This document shows positions 1-5,748 of a stretch of DNA of 16,406 nt, one piece after another. The DNA lies in assembly GCA_964354135.1 (NCBI GenBank), contig CAYGZA010000130.1, positions 1-16,406 on the forward strand, in the 5' to 3' direction. Each line of letters starts with the position of its first letter. Within the stretch, counting starts at the first letter, position 1. This stretch comes from CAYGZA01 sp964354135. GTDB taxonomy: Bacteria > Planctomycetota > Planctomycetia > Pirellulales > Thermoguttaceae. The notes beneath the pieces were generated by a model. That model did not search any database, had not been told where the DNA came from, and worked only from the letters and a program-made list of their open reading frames with translations. The position numbers were made by a program, and so were the translations under genes.

Positions 1-251
1 TAACGGCCACTTTTTCCAAAACGCGAAACTCTTGAACTGAAAGCGGCACTAGCGCCGAGAAGAAGCCCGGAGACGGTCACACCTTGCCCATCATATCGGG
101 GGAGGTGCCTTGCGGCAATGCGTGCTAGACTTGCTGAGGCGGGCTATCAGCTTTCAGCTATCAGCCGTCAGCTTTCTGATAGCTGAAAGCTGACGGCTGA
201 TAGCTGATGGCTGATAACTTTAGTTGCGGCGGTGCGACAAGGAGAGGATCG
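1..251. other. Upstream intergenic region without a gene
   Basis: No coding region is visible in the first 251 bases, and no convincing -35/-10 pair was found ahead of the RraA-like gene. The stretch from 1 to about 143 is ordinary mixed sequence. The stretch from 144 to 216 is a palindromic heptamer repeat, listed separately. A Shine-Dalgarno sequence (AAGGAGAG, about 239-246) precedes the start at 252. The promoter of the RraA-like gene may lie in the first 140 bases or outside the window. Confidence 0.6.
144..216. repeat. Heptamer tandem repeat forming a long palindrome
   Basis: The stretch reads as ten consecutive 7-base units. Five follow the pattern CNNTCAG or a close variant (CTATCAG, CTTTCAG, CTATCAG, CCGTCAG, CTTTCTG). 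Five follow ANNGCTG (ATAGCTG, AAAGCTG, ACGGCTG, ATAGCTG, ATGGCTG). The second set is largely the reverse complement of the first, so 145-176 and 185-216 form 32-base arms with 30 matches around an 8-base loop. It lies 35 bases upstream of the RraA-like start, so an RNA from further upstream would carry a large hairpin just before the ribosome binding site. Heptameric short tandem repeats are known from some cyanobacteria. Whether this is a related element is unknown. Confidence 0.85.
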
Positions 252-974
252 ATGGCCGTTTCTCGGCAAACCTTGGAGAGACTGGCGCAGTTCGACACGC
301 CGACGATCTCAAACGTGATCGAGCTCTTCGACGTGCGTCCCCGGAACGCGGGCTTCATGGACGGCCGCATCCGGGCCAATTTCCCGGAACTGCCGCCGAT
401 GGTGGGATTCGCCTGCACGGCGGCGTTCCGCAGCGGGGCCCCGCCGTTGGGCGGCGATGCGTACGGCAGCTTCTTGGATCAAGTCCGCCAGTTTGAGTCC
501 TTGCCAGGGCCGCCGGTGATGGTCTTTCAGGACCTGGACGATCCGCCGGTCGGGGCCACGTTCGGCGAGGTGATGTGCTCGATCTACCAGGGCTTCGGCT
601 CGGTGGGATTGATTACCTCGGGAGGCGGCCGCGACCTGCTGCAGGTCCGGGCCCTGAAGTACCCGGTCTTCACCGGATCGACCATCTGCTCGCACGCCTA
701 TTGCCACCTCTTGCACTTGGGACTTCCGGTCCGCGTGGGCGGGTTGGTGGTCCGCGAAGGCGATCTCTTGCACGGCGACGCCAACGGCGTGATGAGCATC
801 CCGCCGGAGATCGCCTCCGAGGTGGCCGACGTAGCGGCCGAATTCTGCCAGGCGGAGAGGATCGTCATGGACTATGCCCGCGGCCCGGGACCGAAGACGA
901 TCGATGGCTTGGCCAAGGCCCGCGAAGAGTTCACCGCCGCCCTCGATAAGCTCTACCGCCGCGTCCGGCGTTAG
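252..974 (+). CDS. RraA-like family protein (HMG/CHA aldolase / oxaloacetate decarboxylase superfamily)
   Basis: This 240-residue protein belongs to the RraA-like fold family (RraA, 4-hydroxy-4-methyl-2-oxoglutarate/4-carboxy-4-hydroxy-2-oxoadipate aldolases, oxaloacetate decarboxylases). Visible hallmarks are the N-terminal D-T-P-T-I-S-N-V-I motif (about residues 15-23), the E106-X20-R127-D128 pair that matches the D/E-X20-R-D metal and substrate motif of the aldolases, a G-L-V-V-x-x-G-D stretch (164-171) and the H-G-D-A-N-G-V motif (174-180). The preserved E-X20-R-D suggests a divalent-metal-dependent aldolase or decarboxylase rather than a pure RNase E inhibitor. The physiological substrate cannot be told from sequence. 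The start at 252 is chosen because AAGGAGAG lies 5-6 bases upstream. An in-frame ATG at 207 lies inside the upstream repeat and has no ribosome site. It is a single forward gene, convergent with the ABC operon. Confidence 0.9.
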   Translation: MAVSRQTLERLAQFDTPTISNVIELFDVRPRNAGFMDGRIRANFPELPPMVGFACTAAFRSGAPPLGGDAYGSFLDQVRQFESLPGPPVMVFQDLDDPPVGATFGEVMCSIYQGFGSVGLITSGGGRDLLQVRALKYPVFTGSTICSHAYCHLLHLGLPVRVGGLVVREGDLLHGDANGVMSIPPEIASEVADVAAEFCQAERIVMDYARGPGPKTIDGLAKAREEFTAALDKLYRRVRR

Positions 975-976
975 CC

Positions 977-997
977 CGGATCGTCGGAAACGATCCG
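977..997 (+). terminator. Small hairpin just after the RraA-like stop codon
   Basis: GGATCGT and ACGATCC flank a short loop, giving an 8-bp stem (977-984 with 990-997) and a 5-base loop, starting three bases after the TAG stop. There is no following T-run, so it is not a classical intrinsic terminator. It may protect or end the mRNA with Rho. This call rests on position and complementarity only. Confidence 0.35.
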
Positions 998-1004
998 TGC
1001 CAAC

Positions 1005-1080
1005 AGCCTATGCCAGAACCCCTCACCCCCGGCCCCTCTCCCCGCAAACGGGGCGAGGGGAGAGGGTCTTGGGATAGGCT
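1005..1080. repeat. GC-rich dispersed-type palindrome between convergent genes
   Basis: AGCCTAT at 1005-1011 pairs with ATAGGCT at 1074-1080. Inside, CCCCTC-T-CCCCG and CGGGG-C-GAGGGG form a strong stem around a CAAA loop (about 1033-1060). The motif resembles the 'ccctctcccc...ggggagaggg' palindromic repeats scattered in many GC-rich genomes (recalled, not searched). It fills the gap between the RraA-like gene and the convergent 523-residue gene, ending next to that gene's stop codon. It could end transcription in both directions, although no T-run is present. Confidence 0.7.
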
Positions 1081-2652
1081 CTAAGGCTTGGGGGGCTCCT
1101 TTTCGTGCAGCCGGACGATGTCCTGGAGGACAAAGTCCTTGGGGAAGGGCTCGTCGCGCTTCTCGAGGAGTTCGCGGTACCGCTGGATCATTTCGATCAG
1201 CTCGTTGCCGTAGGCGGCGTCCTTCTTCAGGTCCGGCCATTCCTTCTTGTCGAGCACGAGCCGCCATTGGGCGAGCCCTTTTTCGAACATCTCCTTGGCC
1301 TGCCCCAGTTCCGCCCTGGTGAACGCTTCGTCCCCAAGGTAGACGAACTCGCGGGCGTCGAGGGCCTCGCGGGTCTGCTCGATCTTGGCCCGGCGCCGCC
1401 AGAAGTCGAAGTTGACGATCATCCGCAGCGTGGTGATTTCGTAGGCTTTCTTCTCGAGATCGCCGATTTCGCGGGCGAGCTTGATGGCCTTGACGAAGTC
1501 TTCGCCGCGGATGCGCCGGGCCACGTCGTCGTGGCTCACTTTGACCTTGTCTTCGGCCTTCATGGACAGCTCCCAATCGCGGGCGGACTCGCGCTTTTCG
1601 GGCGGAGTCTCGTAGGCTTTGCGTTCCGCGGCGGGCAGCTTGGCGAGGCGCTCCTGGCGGATCTTCTCGCGCAGGCCCGGCTGCATCGCCTCGAGCTGCG
1701 CGATCTTGGCGGCAGCCTCGGCCTCGTGCTTCTCCCGGTCGTTGAGCCGGACGGCGGGCGCGCCCTCGCCGCCGGGAAGCGATCGCGCGCCGAGGGCCGG
1801 GAGCAGCGTCTTGGGGTCCACTTCCTCGCTAGTCCAGCCCGTAGAGGCTCGGATCCACGCAGCTTGGGCCACCTCGCCGAACACGCCGTCTTTCTCCAAG
1901 TACTCCGAGTAGTTCATCAGGCACATCGGCCCGTTGGAGAAGAAGACGACCGGGCTGATCTTTTTCAGGCTCGGGGGATCGTCGTCGACGATCTGCTCCG
2001 CGCGAACGAACCATTCCTTGCCGACCAGCCAGTTGTCCCGGCGCTCGGGCGGCCGGTCCTGGTGGAAGTCGTCGTCCTGCTTGAACATCCGGCGAAACTG
2101 CTTCGATTCGTCGGCGCGGCCGATCTTCTGCGAAATGAACCAGCCCACATCCCGAACCAGGGACGGCTCCCGCTTGTTGTAGTGGATTCCCTTCTGGAGG
2201 TACTCGATTCCCTTGATCACCCAGCGGTATCGCTCGCGATAGTCGTCGAACTCGGCAGAGACGTTGTAGGAGAGATTCCATCCCTGGAACGTCCAGACTT
2301 TGACGAAGTGCGGCGCCAAGAGAGCGATCTGCTGGAGCGAGGCCGAGAGGTTGGTCCAATCCTTTTTCATCTTGCAGGTGTTGGACTTCTCCCAGAGCAC
2401 GTTCAGGGCCACCCCGCGAAGGCCCAGGGTGACCAGCTTGATCGTCTCGCTGGTCGGATCGACGTCGCCCAGATCGGCCTCGCTGAGCTGATTCTCGCGG
2501 CGGAGCTGGGCGAGGACCCCGCCCGGGCTCCCCTTCTCGCCCTCCCCCTTGCCCGTAGTGGAAGGCTGCCCAAGCCATACCAGGACGAGCAAGAGCCCCG
2601 CCATGGCCACCAGGTAAACGATCTTGCGGACAAACGAGCGTTGCGGATTCAT
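1081..2652 (-). CDS. Membrane-anchored conserved hypothetical protein, third gene of the ABC operon
   Basis: This 523-residue protein has a basic N-terminus (R5, R9, K10), one membrane segment (about 11-28) and a large domain, probably extracytoplasmic. A low-complexity Gly/Lys/Glu linker (about 31-46) follows the anchor. Residues about 100-165 (L-A-P-H-F-x-K-V-W and Y-R-W-V-I-K-G-I-E-Y-L-Q-K-G-I) look like TPR-type helical repeats, and the second half is rich in charged helices (about 295-460). I recognise no enzymatic motif and cannot assign a named family; similar planctomycete proteins are annotated only as hypothetical. The ATG overlaps the permease stop by 4 bases (ATGA), with GAGGT about 6 bases upstream of the start. 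Tight coupling to an ABC ATPase and permease suggests an accessory subunit of that complex. This is inference from context. Confidence 0.85.
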   Translation of the reverse strand: MNPQRSFVRKIVYLVAMAGLLLVLVWLGQPSTTGKGEGEKGSPGGVLAQLRRENQLSEADLGDVDPTSETIKLVTLGLRGVALNVLWEKSNTCKMKKDWTNLSASLQQIALLAPHFVKVWTFQGWNLSYNVSAEFDDYRERYRWVIKGIEYLQKGIHYNKREPSLVRDVGWFISQKIGRADESKQFRRMFKQDDDFHQDRPPERRDNWLVGKEWFVRAEQIVDDDPPSLKKISPVVFFSNGPMCLMNYSEYLEKDGVFGEVAQAAWIRASTGWTSEEVDPKTLLPALGARSLPGGEGAPAVRLNDREKHEAEAAAKIAQLEAMQPGLREKIRQERLAKLPAAERKAYETPPEKRESARDWELSMKAEDKVKVSHDDVARRIRGEDFVKAIKLAREIGDLEKKAYEITTLRMIVNFDFWRRRAKIEQTREALDAREFVYLGDEAFTRAELGQAKEMFEKGLAQWRLVLDKKEWPDLKKDAAYGNELIEMIQRYRELLEKRDEPFPKDFVLQDIVRLHEKEPPKP

Positions 2653-4544
2653 CGCGCTACCTCGCGCGTCTTAAGGAAGAAGTACCCGGCCACGAACACC
2701 GGAATCAAGAACGCCATCGCCCGCAGCGTGGGAACCAGGATCCACGGGTTCCAGGAAACGTAGAACCCGTAGGCCACGCTTTCGGCATAGCTGAAGTCGC
2801 CGAACGGCGGGAGGATGGCCGAGAAGACCCGCAGGCCGAGGGCCGACACCATGTCGGCGGTCTTGACCACGTCGGTCTTCAACGAGGGCTCCAGCGCGCT
2901 GGTAATGTTGCTTTGCGTCACCAGGCGCCAGAATGCCTCGAAGGGCCCGCCGCCCAGGGCCTCCCCCTTGGACAGCGAACCCAACAACTCGTTGGACAAG
3001 CCGCCGATCAGCGTGCCGACGGTGGCCAGCATCGCCACGGGCCCGCTCAGAAACGTGCTGAACATCACCCCAAAGCCGATGATCAACACCATCTGCAGCC
3101 AGATGCCCCAATAGCCCTTGAAGAAATTCAGCGTGAACGAGGCATCGGCGGCACGGAGATAGAGGTCGGGCTGGCCGGCCCCGAAGTACTGCGCCGGCTC
3201 AACGCACTTCAGCCAGACCTCCACGTCGCCGTCCGAAACCAGGTCTTCGAACAGGTCGAATTCCCGCCGGTTCTGCGCGAGCCTGCTGTCCAACTGCTCC
3301 TTCCTCGCCGGGAGGTACTCGATCCCTTCGGGCGTCTCGATCTTCTGCGGGATCACGTCGGCGCTGGAGAACCGGGTGATCTTCCGCGGCACGAGGACCG
3401 TCAGGGGGACGAACTCCCTGGATTCGTCGATGCTGACTTCCACGATCAGCCCCGTCCTGGGGTTGCGCAAGGAAAGGCTGTAAAGCACCCCCTTCTCGAT
3501 GTCCCCTTTGTAGGTCCGGAAGACCCCGATGTTCATTTCCACGGGCAGTCCCTCGGGGAACATCTCCTCGCGGACGTCCTTGAAGCTCCAAACGGCCGCG
3601 GCTTGGCTCCCGCCCTGGATGTAGCTGCGGTACACCCATTCGTCGCCGACGCTGATCCCTTTTTCCTTGTCGGTGCCGCTGATGTCGCGGAAGCGAAGCT
3701 TGCCGTAGATGGGGACGCGGGCCAAGAGCATCCCTTCGGCCGGGCCGAACGAGTAGGTGGTCTGCTCGCCGGACTTGGTGACCTGCAGCTCGTGCCAATG
3801 GTGGTGCTCCGAGTCGGCCCGGGCCTCGCCGGACGCGTCGACGTACACCTTGTGGCTGTGCCCTTGCGCCGGTTCGCTGCGCCCCGCGAGGGCCCGGGGT
3901 TTGCCCGCCTCGGCCGCGCCCACCGGCCGGAGTTGCTCGGCCGACAACTTGTGGCTGTGATCCAACAACCGCCCCACGAAGACGAAGCTGATCACGCTCA
4001 TCACGGCCAGCAGCGTCGTGCCGACCAGCGTGAACCCCAGAATGCGTCCCAACACGATCTCGCTGGAGCGCACCGGCTTGGTCACCACCGTGTGCAGCGT
4101 GCGGCTGCGAATGTCCGCCGGAATGCTGAACGCGCTGAGGAACAGGGCCAGCAGGAGCACCAGGTAACTGGTCGCCGTCAGCACGAAGGTCAGGTACAGC
4201 CGCGCCGGGTTGTCCGTAGTCGGGTCCAGAAACCAGCCGGCAAAGAGAAGCACCACGATGAATACGGCGAACACCACCACGATCCGGCGACGGATCGACT
4301 CCTTGAAGGCCAGCCAACTCAAAGCCCAAACCCGCCGCGGCGAGATCCGAACCAAGTCCATCACCGCATCGCAAAGAACCTTCCCGGTAATCCGCGGGCC
4401 GCGGATCGGCCCGTACCGGAGCGTCACGACCAACAGCCCCAGGACCACGGCCGCCACGATCAAGCAGCCGATCACGACGAGCCATTGGAGGGAGGCGTCG
4501 GGCAACCACTCCCGAAACAGGGGGAACGGTTTCTCAATTGGCAT
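2649..4544 (-). CDS. ABC-2-type transporter permease with large His-rich extracytoplasmic insert
   Basis: This 631-residue integral membrane protein has likely membrane segments near 20-42, 88-106, 118-142, 165-190, 478-497, 500-520 and 602-624. The stretch F-S-I-P-A-D-I-R-S-R-T-L-H-T-V-V-T-K-P-V (139-158) is typical of ABC-2/NosY-like permeases, where it forms the coupling region that contacts the ATPase. Between segments four and five, residues about 192-475 form a soluble insert. It starts with histidine clusters (H196-S-H198, H229-S-H231, H247-H-H-W-H251) and continues as a predicted beta-rich domain. The ATG has a strong GAGGAGG site 8 bases upstream and overlaps the end of the ATPase gene by 11 bases. 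The transport substrate is unknown. The His clusters could bind a metal, but this is speculative. Confidence 0.9.
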   Translation of the reverse strand: MPIEKPFPLFREWLPDASLQWLVVIGCLIVAAVVLGLLVVTLRYGPIRGPRITGKVLCDAVMDLVRISPRRVWALSWLAFKESIRRRIVVVFAVFIVVLLFAGWFLDPTTDNPARLYLTFVLTATSYLVLLLALFLSAFSIPADIRSRTLHTVVTKPVRSSEIVLGRILGFTLVGTTLLAVMSVISFVFVGRLLDHSHKLSAEQLRPVGAAEAGKPRALAGRSEPAQGHSHKVYVDASGEARADSEHHHWHELQVTKSGEQTTYSFGPAEGMLLARVPIYGKLRFRDISGTDKEKGISVGDEWVYRSYIQGGSQAAAVWSFKDVREEMFPEGLPVEMNIGVFRTYKGDIEKGVLYSLSLRNPRTGLIVEVSIDESREFVPLTVLVPRKITRFSSADVIPQKIETPEGIEYLPARKEQLDSRLAQNRREFDLFEDLVSDGDVEVWLKCVEPAQYFGAGQPDLYLRAADASFTLNFFKGYWGIWLQMVLIIGFGVMFSTFLSGPVAMLATVGTLIGGLSNELLGSLSKGEALGGGPFEAFWRLVTQSNITSALEPSLKTDVVKTADMVSALGLRVFSAILPPFGDFSYAESVAYGFYVSWNPWILVPTLRAMAFLIPVFVAGYFFLKTREVAR

Positions 4545-5442
4545 TGCTACCGCCTCCTCGCACGCGCCGTCCGGGGTGGGCCTCGCTTTCGCGGATGATC
4601 TGGAGGAAGAGGTCTTCCAGAGTGGTGGTCGGATTGCCGATCGAGATCAGCTCGCCCCCATTTCGGGCGACAACTTCCCGGATCTCATCCTGCGCCGCCG
4701 GGGTCAGATTCTTGGCCAGGACTTCGGTCACGTCGCGGACCTTCAACAGGCTCTCGACGCGGCCGAGCTCTTTCATCTCTCCCTGGTAGAGGATGCCGAT
4801 CCGGTCGCAGACGTCCTGCACGTCGGCCAGCAAGTGGCTGCACATGAGGACCGTCTTGCCCTCCTCCTTGAGGCGGACGATCAAGTCCTTCATCTCCCGC
4901 GTGCCGATGGGGTCCAACCCGGTGGTCGGCTCGTCCAGCACGATCAATTCGGGATCGTTGATCAAGGCCTGGGCCAGCCCGATCCGCCGGGTCATGCCCT
5001 TGGAATACTCCTTGAGTTGCCGGCGTTTGGCCCAAGTGAGGCCCACCATTTCAATCAGGTCGGCGGTCCGCTGGCGACGCAGCGCCGGCGACATGCTGAA
5101 GAGCCGGCCGTAGAAGTCGAGCGTTTCCTCGGCGTTGAGGAAGCGGTAGAGGTACGATTCCTCCGGGAGATAACCGATCCGCTCGTTCTTGGTCACCTCG
5201 GTCGCCTCGCGGCCGAAGACCAGGACTTGGCCCTCGGTGGGAAACAGCAGGCCCAAAACGAGCTTGATGGTCGTGGTCTTGCCGGACCCGTTGGGCCCCA
5301 ACAGCCCGAAAATCTCCCCTTTGTGGATCTCCAAATCGAGCGCCTTCAGCGCCCGGACTTTCTGCCGGCCCCAGAAGTCGCGATAGACCTTGCTGAGGTT
5401 CCGGGATTCGATAATCACTTCCGACTGCATACCTTCCCTCAT
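4534..5442 (-). CDS. ABC transporter ATP-binding protein
   Basis: This 302-residue cytoplasmic nucleotide-binding subunit powers the permease encoded just downstream. Seen motifs: Walker A G-P-N-G-S-G-K-T-T (49-57), Q-loop region replaced by Y-L-P-E-E (91-95), signature Y-S-K-G-M (146-150), Walker B L-I-V-L-D-E-P (166-172) with D-loop G-L-D-P (175-178), and H-loop S-H203. The degenerate signature and the E in the Q-loop area are normal for the NatA/CcmA/NosF-type subfamily. A C-terminal extension of about 80 residues follows the ATPase core, as in gliding or export-type homologues. ATG codons at 5442 and 5430 are both possible. The second has GAGGG five bases upstream and gives the more usual short leader. 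It is the first gene of a three-gene operon driven by the promoter candidate at 5527-5555. Confidence 0.93.
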   Translation of the reverse strand: MREGMQSEVIIESRNLSKVYRDFWGRQKVRALKALDLEIHKGEIFGLLGPNGSGKTTTIKLVLGLLFPTEGQVLVFGREATEVTKNERIGYLPEESYLYRFLNAEETLDFYGRLFSMSPALRRQRTADLIEMVGLTWAKRRQLKEYSKGMTRRIGLAQALINDPELIVLDEPTTGLDPIGTREMKDLIVRLKEEGKTVLMCSHLLADVQDVCDRIGILYQGEMKELGRVESLLKVRDVTEVLAKNLTPAAQDEIREVVARNGGELISIGNPTTTLEDLFLQIIRESEAHPGRRVRGGGSNAN

Positions 5443-5508
5443 GGTCGCGCACCCCTAGACGGGAGCTACTACGCAGTGCTACCCGCTCCGGTTCACCCGT
5501 TGTGGGCA

Positions 5509-5525
5509 AGAAGTTAAGAACTTCT
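5509..5525. promoter_or_regulatory. Second inverted repeat at the predicted transcription start
   Basis: AGAAGTT-N3-AACTTCT is a perfect 7+7 palindrome with the same 3-base centre. It begins just downstream of the -10 element and covers the predicted start site. It could be an operator. If transcribed from slightly further upstream, it would be a small RNA hairpin instead. Confidence 0.45.
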
Positions 5526-5526
5526 C

Positions 5527-5555
5527 ACTATAGGTGAGGCTACCTCACGATTCAA
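5527..5555 (-). promoter_or_regulatory. Sigma-70-like promoter of the ABC operon
   Basis: Read on the reverse strand, TTGAAT (5555-5550) is followed by a 17-base spacer and TATAGT (5532-5527). These match the -35 and -10 consensus at 4 and 5 of 6 positions. The predicted start is near 5520, giving a leader of about 80-90 bases before the ATPase start. The spacing and the orientation toward the operon support the call. It is the best promoter match I found in the window. Confidence 0.65.
5534..5548. promoter_or_regulatory. Perfect inverted repeat filling the promoter spacer (candidate operator)
   Basis: GTGAGG-N3-CCTCAC is a perfect 6+6 palindrome lying wholly between the -35 and -10 elements of the ABC promoter. 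This is a common site for a dimeric repressor or a MerR-type activator. No regulator gene of such a family lies next to it, so the partner is unknown. Confidence 0.5.
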
Positions 5556-5748
5556 GGAGGAGAAGTAGCCATTACGGCTAGGCGTATACCACCTGATAGG
5601 TGCATAAACGCGAGCCTCTCTCGGGAAGCGGCTTGACCGTGATTCGGGATGAGTTTCTGACTCGTCCTGCGCAAAGTGGGCCGGTTGGGGACCCGGCCTG
5701 ACGATGGGGCGAATCAGGGAGCCGCGCTGTCTTGGTGAGGAATTCGGG

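Larger units (their letters stand above)
5443..5748. other. 306-base intergenic region rich in inverted repeats
   Basis: No gene is visible between the end of the SurA/PpiD-like gene and the ABC ATPase start. Besides the promoter and two palindromes listed separately, it holds three more inverted repeats. CACCT-GAT-AGGTG lies at 5590-5602, with GCGT/ACGC as an outer pair at 5582-5585 and 5608-5611. GGATGAGT/ACTCGTCC forms an 8-bp stem including one G-T pair at 5647-5667. GGCCGG/CCGGCC lies at 5679-5698. The last two lie shortly after the SurA/PpiD-like stop and could help end or protect that mRNA, though neither is followed by a T-run. Confidence 0.6.

Noticed and set aside
1105..4598. Long forward-strand open frames (about 550-560 codons) opposite the ABC operon genes
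   Set aside because: They are antisense shadows caused by GC-rich third codon positions. Their products are low-complexity, without domains, while the reverse-strand frames have clear motifs and ribosome sites.
5461..5520. Possible tRNA-like element near GGTTCACCC
   Set aside because: No cloverleaf, acceptor stem or proper T-loop could be assembled.
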